Below are positions 42,880 to 52,286 of a stretch of 64,000 nt of DNA, piece by piece. Every line of letters starts with the position of its first letter. The first letter of the stretch is position 1. The position numbers and the translations under genes are program-made. Source of the stretch: Flavobacterium suncheonense GH29-5 = DSM 17707 (GTDB lineage Bacteria > Bacteroidota > Bacteroidia > Flavobacteriales > Flavobacteriaceae); NCBI RefSeq assembly GCF_000430025.1, contig NZ_KE387020.1, positions 62,001 through 126,000 of the forward strand, read 5' to 3'. The notes under the pieces are model-generated. The model made no database searches. It saw only the letters and a list, made by a program, of their open reading frames with translations, and was not told where the DNA came from.

Positions 42880-43776
42880 TTGGAAACCATTTTAAAAATC
42901 GACAATCTTAATAAAGAGTTCGGAAAAGTACACGCGGTAAAAAACGTGTCCTTCGAAATCAAAAAAGGCAATGTTTACGGGATTTTAGGCCCTAACGGAA
43001 GCGGAAAATCGACCACTCTGGGCATTATACTGAATGTGGTAAACCGGACTTCGGGAAACTATCAGTGGTTTGACGGCCAAATGGACACGCACCATGCCCT
43101 GAAAAAAGTAGGCGCCATCATCGAAAGACCCAACTTCTACCCTTACATGACCGCGGAAGAAAACCTGCAACTGGTGTGCAACATCAAAGGCATTCATTAC
43201 GACAAAGTAGAGGAAAAACTGGCTGTTGTGGGATTACTGGAACGAAAAGGCAGCAAATTCCGGACGTTTTCGCTTGGGATGAAACAGCGTTTAGCCATTG
43301 CTTCGGCACTTTTAAACGACCCTGAAATTCTCATTTTAGACGAACCCACCAACGGTCTGGATCCGCAGGGCATCCGTCAAATCCGCGACATTATCAAACA
43401 TATTGCTTCTTTGGGAACCACGATTTTGCTGGCTTCCCATTTATTGGATGAAGTGGAAAAAGTTTGTTCGCATGTGGTTGTTTTGCGCAAGGGTGAAATG
43501 CTTTACTCCGGAACCGTAGACGGGATGATTGCCAACGAAGGATTCTTCGAACTGCAGGCCGACAACAATGCTGAATTGCGAAGCCTCCTTTCCAATCATA
43601 ACGCTGTAGAAAAAATAGAGGAAGAAGACGGCAAATTGTTCGTTTATCTGAAATCGCCGTGGGAAGCCGCCGAAGTAAATCGTTATCTTTTTCAGCATAA
43701 CATTTGCCTAAATCACCTGGTTAAACGCAAACACAGCCTTGAAGAGCAGTTTTTACAGTTGACCAATCATCAATAA
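42880..43776 (+). CDS. ABC transporter ATP-binding protein, TTG start
   Basis: This 298-residue ATPase has Walker A in GPNGSGKSTT, signature FSLGMKQRLAIASALL, Walker B ILILDEPTNGLD and H-loop ASHLLDE. A C-terminal about 80-residue extension follows. The start is a TTG (encoding M-E-T-I-L-K-I), because no ATG or GTG is available in frame near the family N-terminus. It pairs with the permease 26 bp downstream as an ABC-2 type exporter. Confidence 0.9.
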   Translation: METILKIDNLNKEFGKVHAVKNVSFEIKKGNVYGILGPNGSGKSTTLGIILNVVNRTSGNYQWFDGQMDTHHALKKVGAIIERPNFYPYMTAEENLQLVCNIKGIHYDKVEEKLAVVGLLERKGSKFRTFSLGMKQRLAIASALLNDPEILILDEPTNGLDPQGIRQIRDIIKHIASLGTTILLASHLLDEVEKVCSHVVVLRKGEMLYSGTVDGMIANEGFFELQADNNAELRSLLSNHNAVEKIEEEDGKLFVYLKSPWEAAEVNRYLFQHNICLNHLVKRKHSLEEQFLQLTNHQ

Positions 43777-43802
43777 TCATCAATCAATCCACACTAACCA
43801 AC

Positions 43803-44642
43803 ATGAAACGTCTTTTAACTATAGAACTGCAAAAACTCTGGAAAAACCGATCCAGTAAAGTGTTAATCATCGCTTATTTTGTTTTGCTTTCTTTCATCGC
43901 TTTAATTGCCTCGATAAAATTTGAATTCGGCACGTTCAAACTTCATATTGCAGAACAGGGAATTTTTAACTTCCCGTTCATTTGGCATTTCAACACGTAC
44001 ATTGCGGCGCTTTTAAAACTGTTTTTAGCCATAGTAATTGTATCGATGATGGCCAACGAATACAGCTACGGCACCCTGAAACAAAACCTAATCGACGGGT
44101 TAAGCAAGAAAGAATTTATTAAATCGAAATTCCTGACCGTTATTTTATTTGCTTTAGGTTCGACGGTTTTCGTTTTTATCATGTCGCTGATTTTGGGGTA
44201 CAGTTTTTCCTCGTATGATGAAATTGGCATTGTTTTTTCGGATCTGGAATACCTCTTGGCTTATTTCGTGAAACTAACGGCTTTCTTCTCTTTCTGCTTA
44301 TTCCTTGGGATTTTGGTGAAACGTTCGGCTTTTGCCCTTGGGTTCCTTTTTGTCTGGAACATTTTTGAAGCGATAGTAATCGGACTGTTCCGCTGGAAAT
44401 TTGACGTTCCGGAAGGCACTTATGAAAAAATCGGAATGTTTTTACCGTTAGAATCGATGAGCAACCTGATTAAAGAGCCCATTACAAGACTTTCCGTTAT
44501 TAAAAGTGCCGGAGAAATGATTGGCGGGGAGAAATTTGTAAAAGATTACGATGTTCATTTCCACTCCGTTTTAATTGTTGTCGTTTGGACCGTTATTTTT
44601 GTATTCTTATCGTATAAAATTCTTCAAAAAAGAGACTTATAG
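43803..44642 (+). CDS. ABC-2 type transporter permease
   Basis: This 279-residue protein has six membrane helices of the ABC-2 type. The N-terminal MKRLLTIELQKLWKNRSSKVL and the MANEYSYGTLKQNLIDGLSKKEF segment are typical of the family. It forms an exporter with the preceding ATPase. The substrate is unknown. Confidence 0.88.
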   Translation: MKRLLTIELQKLWKNRSSKVLIIAYFVLLSFIALIASIKFEFGTFKLHIAEQGIFNFPFIWHFNTYIAALLKLFLAIVIVSMMANEYSYGTLKQNLIDGLSKKEFIKSKFLTVILFALGSTVFVFIMSLILGYSFSSYDEIGIVFSDLEYLLAYFVKLTAFFSFCLFLGILVKRSAFALGFLFVWNIFEAIVIGLFRWKFDVPEGTYEKIGMFLPLESMSNLIKEPITRLSVIKSAGEMIGGEKFVKDYDVHFHSVLIVVVWTVIFVFLSYKILQKRDL

Positions 44643-44650
44643 TATCTTTA

Positions 44651-44670
44651 TAGTATCTTTGCTGATACTA
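44651..44670 (+). promoter_or_regulatory. promoter-like box inside an inverted repeat at a start codon
   Basis: TAGTATC (44651-44657) and GATACTA (44664-44670) form a perfect 7-bp inverted repeat around TTTGCT. TATCTTTG (44654-44661), a perfect -7 box, lies within it, and the same TAGTATCTTT block occurs just upstream (starting 44640). The second arm ends on the A of the ATG of the next gene, so a transcript from here would have almost no leader. Confidence 0.45.
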
Positions 44671-46994
44671 TGCGTGAATACAAAAAATATTGCCCTCTAC
44701 TGTTTTTGCTGATATTTTCACAGATTTTATCGGCACAGAATATCCTTATAGACAACTCCAAAACACCCGAGCAACTGGTACAGCAATTATTCTCGGGAGG
44801 AAGTTGTGTTCAGCCAACCAACATTACCATTAACGGTTATAATTTTGGTTCGGGAGAAAAAAGTTTCGCCTGGTTTGAAAGCAACGGTTCCGGATTTCCG
44901 TTGGAAAACGGCCTTATCATTTCTACCGGAAAAGCCAGTTCGGCAGTTGGTCCGAATACTTCTTTATTAAGCGAAGGCCCGACGTCCTGGGGCGGTGATA
45001 ACGATCTGGAAGCCGCTATCGGAGAATCCAACACGATTAACGCAACCGTGGTGGAATTTGATTTTGTGGCGGTAACCAATTACATGAGTTTCAATTATAT
45101 TTTCTCTTCGGAGCAATATTTATCCAATCCCGGATCCAACCAATGCAATTATTCGGATGGTTTTGCCTTCTTACTGAAAAAAATCGGAAATCCGAGTTAT
45201 CAGAATTTAGCAGTTGTACCAGGAACAAACATTCCGGTAAAGGTGACGACTGTTAGAGGTGCGGGAACAATTTGTCCGCCAGCTAATACGCAATATTTTG
45301 ATGCGTTCAACGGCAGTATGCATCCCACAAACTTTAACGGTCAAACGAAAGTTTTACTGGCCGAAGCCGATATTACACCCGGGGCTTCCTATCATATCAA
45401 AATGGTGATTGCCGATCAGGGAAACAATCTTTACGATTCAGCCATTTTTATTGGCGGCAGTACTTTCAACAATGATTTTGCCATGGGAGACGACCGTTTA
45501 ATTGCTGACGGCAACCCGTTATGCCCGGGAGAAACCCTAACTGTTACTCCGGATTACACGGTTCCGGGCACTTTAAGTTACTCTTGGTTTAAAAACGATG
45601 TTCCGATTCCGGGTTATATCAACGTAAGTAATCCGACGTATACCATTACTGCTCCGGGCGTTTACAACATAAAAGCAGATATCGGCAGTTGTATTGTAAA
45701 CGGTTACATTAATGTGGAATATGCTTCAGTTACAGCCCTGCCCACAACACTCTCGAAATGTGACGACAACAGTGATAACATCGCCATTTTTAATTTAACG
45801 GCTGCCAGCACTGCCATAACGGGTAACGACAATACGATGCAAGTAACCGGTTTTTATCACAATCTGACGGATGCCCAAAACCAGCAAAATGCCATTGCAA
45901 ATCCTGGTTCGTATTCCAATGCTGCCGGAAATAATATTGTGGCACGGATTAAGAATGTTTTCGACTGTGTGGATTATGCAAACATCACACTCCAGGTACA
46001 AAGCAGTTCTCCTTTAAATCCGATAAATACCGTTAAAGTTTGTGACGGCGATGATGATCAGGACGGTTTCTATCAGTTTGATTTAAATGAGATTACACAG
46101 GCGATTGAAGATGCTAATACCTTGCCCGCCGGTTCGTCTATTCAGTATTTTACTTCTTTAGCGGATGCGGCTGCCCTGACCAATCCGTTAAGCAGTCCTT
46201 TTTCTAATACGGACGATTATACGCAAACCATTTATGCTCAGGTAATCAGCAGTGGTTCCTGTTATGAAATCCTTCCGGTTACTTTACAGGTAAATACTTT
46301 CTCACCGGATAATTTTGACAATGAAACGGTTGGAATTTGTGAAAGTACCACCACCCTTCTAGATGCCGGAAGCGGTTTTACAACGTACTTGTGGAATACT
46401 ACCCCAACAACAACCACACAAACCATTACGGTTAACACCGCAGGAAGCTACACCGTAACAGTCACAAATTCAGAGGGTTGTAAAGCCATCAGAACTTTTA
46501 CGGTTGTTAGTTCTGAAGCGCCAACCATTACCCACATAGAAGTTGTCAGTTTTTCCGGAAACGGGAATTCCATTACGGTTTACACTTCCGGAAACGGAAA
46601 TTATGAATATTCATTGGACAATATAGTGTTTCAGGACATCAATGTCTTTACCGGTGTTTCCGCTGGGGAATATACGGTTTATGTGCGTGATAAGAACGGT
46701 TGCGGTATGGCACCTCCGGAAGTTGTTTACGTTCTGGATTATCCTAATTTTTTCACGCCCAACGGTGACGGCTACAACGACCGTTGGTTCATCAAGAATT
46801 TAGATATTGATTTCCCTAATGCGGAATTGTATATTTTCAATCGGTACGGCAAACTGTTAAAACAACTCGCTCCTTCCGGAAATGGTTGGGACGGACAAAT
46901 CGGAAATAATCAATTGCCTTCCGATGATTACTGGTTTTTGCTTAAACTTGAAAACGGCAGGACCGTCAGAGGCCATTTTTCTTTGAAACGATAA
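44670..46994 (+). CDS. T9SS type B secreted protein with choice-of-anchor-L domain
   Basis: This 774-residue secreted protein has a signal peptide (about 1-22, CPLLFLLIFSQILSAQ), a choice-of-anchor-L-like beta domain (about 25-270, SGGSCVQPTNITINGYNFG and VEFDFVAVTNYMSFNYIFSSEQYL), and Ig-like or PKD-like segments (about 275-680). The C-terminal type B sorting domain ends the protein (FFTPNGDGYNDRWFIKN and FNRYGKLLKQL). It should cross the outer membrane by the type IX system, which is not encoded in this window, and attach to or leave the surface. Confidence 0.9.
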   Translation: MREYKKYCPLLFLLIFSQILSAQNILIDNSKTPEQLVQQLFSGGSCVQPTNITINGYNFGSGEKSFAWFESNGSGFPLENGLIISTGKASSAVGPNTSLLSEGPTSWGGDNDLEAAIGESNTINATVVEFDFVAVTNYMSFNYIFSSEQYLSNPGSNQCNYSDGFAFLLKKIGNPSYQNLAVVPGTNIPVKVTTVRGAGTICPPANTQYFDAFNGSMHPTNFNGQTKVLLAEADITPGASYHIKMVIADQGNNLYDSAIFIGGSTFNNDFAMGDDRLIADGNPLCPGETLTVTPDYTVPGTLSYSWFKNDVPIPGYINVSNPTYTITAPGVYNIKADIGSCIVNGYINVEYASVTALPTTLSKCDDNSDNIAIFNLTAASTAITGNDNTMQVTGFYHNLTDAQNQQNAIANPGSYSNAAGNNIVARIKNVFDCVDYANITLQVQSSSPLNPINTVKVCDGDDDQDGFYQFDLNEITQAIEDANTLPAGSSIQYFTSLADAAALTNPLSSPFSNTDDYTQTIYAQVISSGSCYEILPVTLQVNTFSPDNFDNETVGICESTTTLLDAGSGFTTYLWNTTPTTTTQTITVNTAGSYTVTVTNSEGCKAIRTFTVVSSEAPTITHIEVVSFSGNGNSITVYTSGNGNYEYSLDNIVFQDINVFTGVSAGEYTVYVRDKNGCGMAPPEVVYVLDYPNFFTPNGDGYNDRWFIKNLDIDFPNAELYIFNRYGKLLKQLAPSGNGWDGQIGNNQLPSDDYWFLLKLENGRTVRGHFSLKR

Positions 46995-47016
46995 TGTACA
47001 GGAAAAGCCTAAACAT

Positions 47017-47049
47017 AAAAAAAACCACTCGAATTGAGTGGTTTTTTTA
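47017..47049. terminator. bidirectional terminator between the T9SS protein gene and typA
   Basis: AACCACTC and GAGTGGTT form an 8-bp stem around GAATT, flanked by A8 on the left and T7 on the right, so it can end transcription from both convergent genes. Confidence 0.9.
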
Positions 47050-47066
47050 TTTATCTGCTATTGCAA

Positions 47067-48866
47067 TTAATCAATTTTGTAACGTTTTCTGTCGTTCTCG
47101 TTCAGGTAGATTTTACGCAAACGAAGTGATTTTGGTGTTACCTCAACATATTCGTCTTTCTGAATGTATTCTAACGCTTCCTCTAAAGAGAATTTGATAG
47201 CCGGAACAATTCTGGTTTTATCATCCGCTCCAGCCGAACGGAAGTTGGTTAACTGTTTCGTTTTGGTGATGTTGATTACCATATCATCTCCACGAGAGTT
47301 CTCCCCTACTACCTGACCTTCGTAAACATCTTCATTCGGATCTACAAAGAATTTACCTCTTTCCTGCAATTTGTTGATAGAGTAAGGAATTGCTTTTCCG
47401 TTTTCCATGGAAATTAACGAACCATTGATACGACCCGCAATTTCTCCTTTGTACGGTTGGTATTCCAAGAAACGGTGAGACATGATCGCTTCACCGGCAG
47501 TAGCGGTTAACAACTGGTTTCTCAAACCGATGATCCCTCTGGAAGGAATGTTGAATTTGATAATCATACGTTCACCTCTTGGTTCCATGCTTAGCATTTC
47601 CCCTTTACGAACGGTTACGAATTCCACGGCTCTACCGGATACGTTTTCCGGCAAATCAATAGTTAATTCCTCAATTGGCTCACATTTTACACCGTCAATT
47701 TCTTTGATGATTACCTGTGGCTGACCAATTTGTAACTCGTATCCTTCACGACGCATGGTTTCAATTAAAACCGATAAGTGCAATACACCACGTCCGAAAA
47801 CCATGAATTTATCAGCAGAATCGGTTTCATTAACACGTAAGGCTAAGTTTTTCTCCAACTCTTTCATTAAACGGTCTTTTACGTGACGAGACGTAACAAA
47901 CTTACCTTCTTTACCAAAGAACGGCGAATCGTTAATCGTGAACAGCATGCTCATGGTTGGCTCGTCAATAGCAATGGATGCTAATGCTTCCGGGTTTTCG
48001 AAATCTGCAACCGTATCACCGATTTCAAAACCTTCTAAACCAACAATCGCACAAATATCTCCGGCTTTTACACTTTCTACTTTTTTACGACCTAAACCGT
48101 CAAAAGTGTGTAATTCTTTAATTTTAGATTTGATGATTTTCCCGTCGCGTTTTACCAACGAAATGTTCTGACCTTCTTTCAGTTCGCCTCTTTGCAAACG
48201 ACCGATGGCGATACGTCCAGTAAACGATGAGAAATCCAAAGAAGTAATCAGCATCTGAGGGGTTCCTTCCGATACTTTTGGCGCCGGAATGTGTTCCAAT
48301 ACCATATCCAATAACGGCTCGATGTTTTCCGTTTGGTTTTTCCAGTCGGTAGACATCCAGTTGTTTTTAGCGGAACCGTAAACGGTTGGGAAGTCCAACT
48401 GCCACTCTTCTGCTCCTAATTCGAACATTAAGTCGAATACTTTTTCATGTACTTCTTCCGGAGTACAGTTTTCTTTGTCCACTTTATTTACCACCACACA
48501 TGGTTTTAACCCTAAATCGATCGCTTTCTGCAATACGAAACGGGTTTGCGGCATCGGACCTTCAAAAGCATCCACTAACAATAAAACACCGTCGGCCATG
48601 TTTAACACACGCTCAACTTCACCACCGAAATCGGCGTGACCCGGAGTATCGATAATATTAATTTTGGTTCCTTTGTAAGTAACGGAAACGTTCTTGGAAA
48701 CGATAGTAATTCCACGCTCTCTCTCAAGATCGTTGTTGTCTAATATTAAATCGCCAGTGTTCTCGTTGTCACGGAACAATTGGCAATGATACATGATTTT
48801 GTCTACCAGAGTAGTTTTACCGTGGTCTACGTGGGCAATAATCGCGATGTTTCTAATTGAAGTCAT
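47067..48866 (-). CDS. typA: translational GTPase TypA/BipA
   Basis: This 599-residue ribosome-associated GTPase has G1 AHVDHGKTTLVDKI (about 10-23), G3 DTPGHADFGGEV and G4 NKVDKENC. Translation-factor domains 2 and 3 and the BipA-specific C-terminal domain (IPSRGIIGLRNQLLTATAGEAIMSHRF) follow. It acts in ribosome assembly and stress adaptation. Length is typical. Confidence 0.95.
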   Translation of the reverse strand: MTSIRNIAIIAHVDHGKTTLVDKIMYHCQLFRDNENTGDLILDNNDLERERGITIVSKNVSVTYKGTKINIIDTPGHADFGGEVERVLNMADGVLLLVDAFEGPMPQTRFVLQKAIDLGLKPCVVVNKVDKENCTPEEVHEKVFDLMFELGAEEWQLDFPTVYGSAKNNWMSTDWKNQTENIEPLLDMVLEHIPAPKVSEGTPQMLITSLDFSSFTGRIAIGRLQRGELKEGQNISLVKRDGKIIKSKIKELHTFDGLGRKKVESVKAGDICAIVGLEGFEIGDTVADFENPEALASIAIDEPTMSMLFTINDSPFFGKEGKFVTSRHVKDRLMKELEKNLALRVNETDSADKFMVFGRGVLHLSVLIETMRREGYELQIGQPQVIIKEIDGVKCEPIEELTIDLPENVSGRAVEFVTVRKGEMLSMEPRGERMIIKFNIPSRGIIGLRNQLLTATAGEAIMSHRFLEYQPYKGEIAGRINGSLISMENGKAIPYSINKLQERGKFFVDPNEDVYEGQVVGENSRGDDMVINITKTKQLTNFRSAGADDKTRIVPAIKFSLEEALEYIQKDEYVEVTPKSLRLRKIYLNENDRKRYKID

Positions 48867-48884
48867 ATACTAATTTTGAAGGTG

Positions 48885-48892
48885 CAAAAGTA
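48885..48892 (-). promoter_or_regulatory. -7 promoter box for typA
   Basis: The minus strand reads TACTTTTG, 18 bp before the typA ATG. Confidence 0.45.
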
Positions 48893-48956
48893 CAACTATT
48901 TTTTGGATTAAAAAGACTAATTATGAAGTAGTTAGCAAATTTTAATCATTGAACAA

Positions 48957-48986
48957 TACAAAAAAAGCCCTCAGAATGAGAGCTTT
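48957..48986 (-). terminator. rpsT terminator
   Basis: The minus strand reads AAAGCTCTC-loop-GAGGGCTTT followed by a T-run, about 25 bp after the rpsT stop. Confidence 0.85.
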
Positions 48987-49009
48987 AGTATTTTGCAGGA
49001 AACGCACTA

Positions 49010-49261
49010 CTATAAAGAAGCTACGTGTCTTGTTAATTTAGATTTTAAGTTCGAAGCTTTGTTAGCGTGAATGATGTTTTTCTTCGCTAATTTGTCAATC
49101 ATAGAGATAACTGTAGATAATTTTGCAGCTGCCTCAGATTTGTCAGTCGCTAAACGGATCGCTTTGATAGCGTTACGTGTAGTTTTGTGTTGGTATCTGT
49201 TTAATACTCTTTTTTTCTCGTTGCTTCTAATTCTTTTTAAAGCTGACTTATGATTTGCCAT
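49010..49261 (-). CDS. rpsT: 30S ribosomal protein S20
   Basis: This 83-residue highly basic helical protein matches S20 over its full length (MANHKSALKRIRSNEKKRVL, KLSTVISMIDKLAKKNIIHANKA). It binds 16S rRNA in the small subunit. Two tRNA-Glu genes lie upstream on the same strand. A long inverted repeat lies in its leader, suggesting control at RNA level. Confidence 0.96.
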   Translation of the reverse strand: MANHKSALKRIRSNEKKRVLNRYQHKTTRNAIKAIRLATDKSEAAAKLSTVISMIDKLAKKNIIHANKASNLKSKLTRHVASL

Positions 49262-49298
49262 TGTAATCTTTTTTTAATTGTAATAATTATTTTAAACT

Positions 49299-49357
49299 AT
49301 TAGTTAAAAAAGAAAAACCTCCCACAATTGTAAACAATCACTTTGGTTTTAACTAAT
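49299..49357 (-). promoter_or_regulatory. candidate structured leader of rpsT
   Basis: An 11-bp perfect inverted repeat (ATTAGTTAAAA at 49299-49309 and TTTTAACTAAT at 49347-49357) encloses inner pairing of AAAACC with GGTTTT and a small ATTG-TTTA-CAAT hairpin (minus strand). It lies 38 bp upstream of the ATG. Ribosomal protein genes often carry autoregulatory leaders; binding by S20 is inference only. Confidence 0.4.
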
Positions 49358-49417
49358 AAAATAAAAACCCGAGACACTGAATTTTTATTTCATAAAACTA
49401 TTTCACAACTAATCTTG

Positions 49418-49489
49418 TAGCCCGTAGGGGAATCGAACCCCTCTTACCAGGATGAAAACCTGGCGTCCTAACCGATAGACGAACGGGCC
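49418..49489 (-). tRNA. tRNA-Glu (UUC), copy 2
   Basis: A 72-nt cloverleaf is readable on the minus strand: acceptor GGCCCGT/ACGGGCT with discriminator A; anticodon stem CCAGG/CCTGG around loop TTTTCAT, giving anticodon TTC; T-arm GAGGGGTTCGATTCCCCT. No CCA is encoded. The sequence is identical to the copy 28 bp away. Confidence 0.95.
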
Positions 49490-49517
49490 AAAACCTTGTA
49501 ACCCAATTTCAATAAAG

Positions 49518-49589
49518 TAGCCCGTAGGGGAATCGAACCCCTCTTACCAGGATGAAAACCTGGCGTCCTAACCGATAGACGAACGGGCC
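49518..49589 (-). tRNA. tRNA-Glu (UUC), copy 1
   Basis: A 72-nt tRNA on the minus strand, identical base for base to the copy at 49418-49489. Anticodon TTC, no encoded CCA. It is the first of the pair transcribed and lies 23 bp after a strong promoter. Confidence 0.95.
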
Positions 49590-49612
49590 TTCTTTTTTCT
49601 TTATTGCGGTTG

Positions 49613-49642
49613 CAAAAATACAACTAATTTCTATTCCTGCAA
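49613..49642 (-). promoter_or_regulatory. promoter of the tRNA-Glu pair
   Basis: On the minus strand TTG (49642-49640), a 19-bp spacer, then TATTTTTG (49620-49613). This is a full match to the Bacteroidetes promoter pattern, 23 bp before the tRNA 5' end. The run could continue into rpsT. Confidence 0.65.
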
Positions 49643-49669
49643 CACTTCAAACAAAAAAAATATCTTTTT

Positions 49670-51148
49670 TTAATAGGCCTTAGCAAAAAGCACTCTTCCG
49701 GAGGACGGTTTACCTGTAAACACACAGCTTCCCGCTTCTTCTTTTCGGTCCAGAGCGATACAGCGAATGGTCGCTTTTGTAAGTTCTTTTATCTTTTCTT
49801 CAGTCTCCGGCGTACCATCCCAATGTGCGGAAATGAAACCGGTTTTATTTTCTAAAACGTCCTGGAATTCTTCAAACGAATTTACTTCTGTGATGTGTGC
49901 ATTTCTGTATTCCAAAGCCTTGCTAAACAAGTCGCTCTGAATTTGCTCCAATAAATTCTGCAAATAGGTTACAATTCCGTCTTTCGAAACCGTTTCTTTG
50001 CTTAATGTATCGCGGCGGGCCACTTCATAGGTTCCGTTTTCCAAATCATTCGGACCAATCGCCAGACGCACCGGAACCCCTTTCAGTTCCCACTCGGCAA
50101 ACTTAAAGCCTGGTTTTTGGGTATCTCTGTTATCGTATTTCACAGAAACACCGACTTTACGCAAGTCTTTCATCAACTCATTTACCTGAGCCGAAATCGC
50201 ATCCAGTTGCTCATCGGTTCTGTGAATCGGTACGATTACCACCTGGATTGGTGCTAAATTCGGAGGCAACACCAAACCGTTATCATCGGAATGTGTCATC
50301 ACTAACGCTCCCATCAAACGGGTGGAAACTCCCCAAGATGTTCCCCAAACGTGTTCCTGTTTTCCTTCTTTATTGGCAAATTTCACGTCAAAAGCTTTGG
50401 CAAAATTCTGCCCTAAGAAGTGCGAGGTTCCAGCCTGAAGTGCTTTTCCGTCCTGCATCAACGCTTCGATACAATAGGTCTCTTCCGCGCCGGCAAAACG
50501 CTCGGTTTCGGTTTTCACCCCTTTCACTACCGGAATCGCCATGAAATTTTCCACAAAATCCGCATAGACATTCATCATTTGTACGGATTCTTCAATAGCT
50601 TCCTGTTTCGTCGCGTGAGCGGTGTGCCCTTCCTGCCATAAAAATTCCGCTGTACGCAGGAACAAACGGGTACGCATTTCCCAACGCACCACATTCGCCC
50701 ATTGATTAATCAACAACGGTAAATCTCTGTAGGATTGCACCCAACCTTTATAAGTAGACCAGATAATCGCCTCACTGGTCGGACGCACGATTAATTCTTC
50801 TTCTAATTTCGCATTCGGATCTACGATAAGTTTGCCTTTGTTTTCCTCATCGGTTTTTAAACGGTAATGCGTAACAATAGCACATTCTTTAGCGAATCCT
50901 TCGGCGTTTTTTTCTTCAGCCTCAAACATACTCTTGGGCACGAACAAGGGGAAATACGCATTACTGTGACCGGTTTCTTTAAACATACGGTCTAATTCTT
51001 TCTGCATTTTTTCCCAGATTGCATAGCCGTACGGTTTGATTACCATACAACCTCTTACGCCTGAGTTTTCCGCTAAATCTGCTTTCACGACCAATTCATT
51101 ATACCATTTGGAATAATCTTCTGATCTTTTTGTTAAGTTTTTACTCAT
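49670..51148 (-). CDS. proS: prolyl-tRNA synthetase, archaeal/eukaryote-like type
   Basis: This is 492 residues from the ATG at 51148; the frame extends upstream without support, and the family starts at [20 protein letters not shown]. It charges tRNA-Pro. The short type lacking the bacterial insertion domain, with [38 protein letters not shown] and [14 protein letters not shown], is the form usual in Bacteroidetes. A YbaK-like editing domain is absent. Confidence 0.94.
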   Translation of the reverse strand: MSKNLTKRSEDYSKWYNELVVKADLAENSGVRGCMVIKPYGYAIWEKMQKELDRMFKETGHSNAYFPLFVPKSMFEAEEKNAEGFAKECAIVTHYRLKTDEENKGKLIVDPNAKLEEELIVRPTSEAIIWSTYKGWVQSYRDLPLLINQWANVVRWEMRTRLFLRTAEFLWQEGHTAHATKQEAIEESVQMMNVYADFVENFMAIPVVKGVKTETERFAGAEETYCIEALMQDGKALQAGTSHFLGQNFAKAFDVKFANKEGKQEHVWGTSWGVSTRLMGALVMTHSDDNGLVLPPNLAPIQVVIVPIHRTDEQLDAISAQVNELMKDLRKVGVSVKYDNRDTQKPGFKFAEWELKGVPVRLAIGPNDLENGTYEVARRDTLSKETVSKDGIVTYLQNLLEQIQSDLFSKALEYRNAHITEVNSFEEFQDVLENKTGFISAHWDGTPETEEKIKELTKATIRCIALDRKEEAGSCVFTGKPSSGRVLFAKAY

Positions 51149-51157
51149 TTTAAATAC

Positions 51158-51188
51158 TTTGGCACAAATATTGTTTAACTTATCTTTG
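51158..51188 (+). promoter_or_regulatory. promoter of the Trp/Tyr-rich lipoprotein gene
   Basis: TTTG at 51158-51161, a 19-bp spacer, then TATCTTTG at 51181-51188. It is divergent from proS and overlaps a weaker minus-strand box (AATATTTG), so the two genes may share this 70-bp control region. Confidence 0.6.
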
Positions 51189-51222
51189 ATAAAATAGTTC
51201 GACAAAACTAACTATTTTTGTT

Positions 51223-52275
51223 ATGTCCAACAATAAAAAAACCAGCGATATGAAAACTAATTACCTATCCGGCCGAAAATTATCCATTTATACACTATTT
51301 GGATTAGTAGGACTTTTGGCTTCTTCCTGTGGTTCGTACCAGAATTCATCGTACTATGACAATGATGGTGTTTACGGTTCCGACAGACCCCGAACAGAAA
51401 CGGTAAACAAATACAGCGAAGAAAATATGGCACAGGCCAATAAATACAAAGAATTTTTCGGTTCCTACCGCGATGAATATCCAGAAAACAACGAAGTCTT
51501 TACAGATGTGGAAGGCTATACTTCTCAAAATAACGATTCTACAAAAGTAGCCAATAAAAGCTATGCCGGATGGGGTGAAAACTCCGATAACGTTACAATC
51601 AATGTTTACTCCAATGATTATTGGGGCGGATGGTACACGCCTTACTGGGGGTGGAATTCCTGGTACTCCCCAAGATGGAGCTGGGGATGGGGCTGGAACT
51701 CTTACTACGGAAGTTACTGGAATGTTGGATGGGGATGGAACTATCCTTACTACGGATGGGGTTGGTACTCACCTTATTACTACGGATATTACGGTCCGGG
51801 ATGGAGCTGGTACAATCATTACCATGGTTACTACAGAGATGTAGCATACAATGGCGGAACAAGAGGACGATACTATAACGGCAATGGCAACTATTACAGA
51901 AACGCCGGCAACGGAAGAAGTTCTGCCATAGGTGCTCCGCGTAGTGCACAGCCGAGAAGTACTTTTGCTAACCCGAGAAGCAGTCAATACCAAAACGATA
52001 CGCCAAGACCAACCTTTTCTAATCCTCGCGGAAGTGAAGGCAATCAGGGTTCCGGTTCGCCTAGAATAAATACTCCGAGAAGCAACGAACCTAAAAGCAC
52101 TCCCAGAACTTACAGTGAACCCAGAAGTTCTTCTCCCAGAAGTTACAGTGAACCTAGAAGTTCTTCACCAAGAAGTTACAGCGCTCCAAGTTCCGGTGGA
52201 TATTCCAGCCCTAGAAGTTCTGGTTCTTCCGGTGGCGGAAGTTATGGCGGCGGTCGCTCAGGCGGCAGAAGATAA
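51223..52275 (+). CDS. Trp/Tyr/Gly-rich lipoprotein with Ser/Arg/Pro repeats
   Basis: This is 350 residues (an ATG at codon 10, base 51250, is also possible). A signal peptide ends in the lipobox LLASSC (Cys36), so it is a lipoprotein. Residues about 132-205 are very rich in Trp, Tyr and Gly (NDYWGGWYTPYWGWNSWYSP and similar). Residues about 225-350 are Ser/Arg/Pro-rich with repeats such as EPRSSSPRSYS and end in a Gly/Ser/Arg tail. No named domain is recognised. The aromatic region suggests carbohydrate binding or self-assembly; this is inference. Confidence 0.8.
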   Translation: MSNNKKTSDMKTNYLSGRKLSIYTLFGLVGLLASSCGSYQNSSYYDNDGVYGSDRPRTETVNKYSEENMAQANKYKEFFGSYRDEYPENNEVFTDVEGYTSQNNDSTKVANKSYAGWGENSDNVTINVYSNDYWGGWYTPYWGWNSWYSPRWSWGWGWNSYYGSYWNVGWGWNYPYYGWGWYSPYYYGYYGPGWSWYNHYHGYYRDVAYNGGTRGRYYNGNGNYYRNAGNGRSSAIGAPRSAQPRSTFANPRSSQYQNDTPRPTFSNPRGSEGNQGSGSPRINTPRSNEPKSTPRTYSEPRSSSPRSYSEPRSSSPRSYSAPSSGGYSSPRSSGSSGGGSYGGGRSGGRR

Positions 52276-52286
52276 CATATATTTTT

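Noticed and set aside
51599..51949. Overlapping frames in the lipoprotein gene
   Set aside because: They arise from the biased codon composition of the Trp/Tyr/Gly-rich region; only the lipoprotein frame has a lipobox and promoter.
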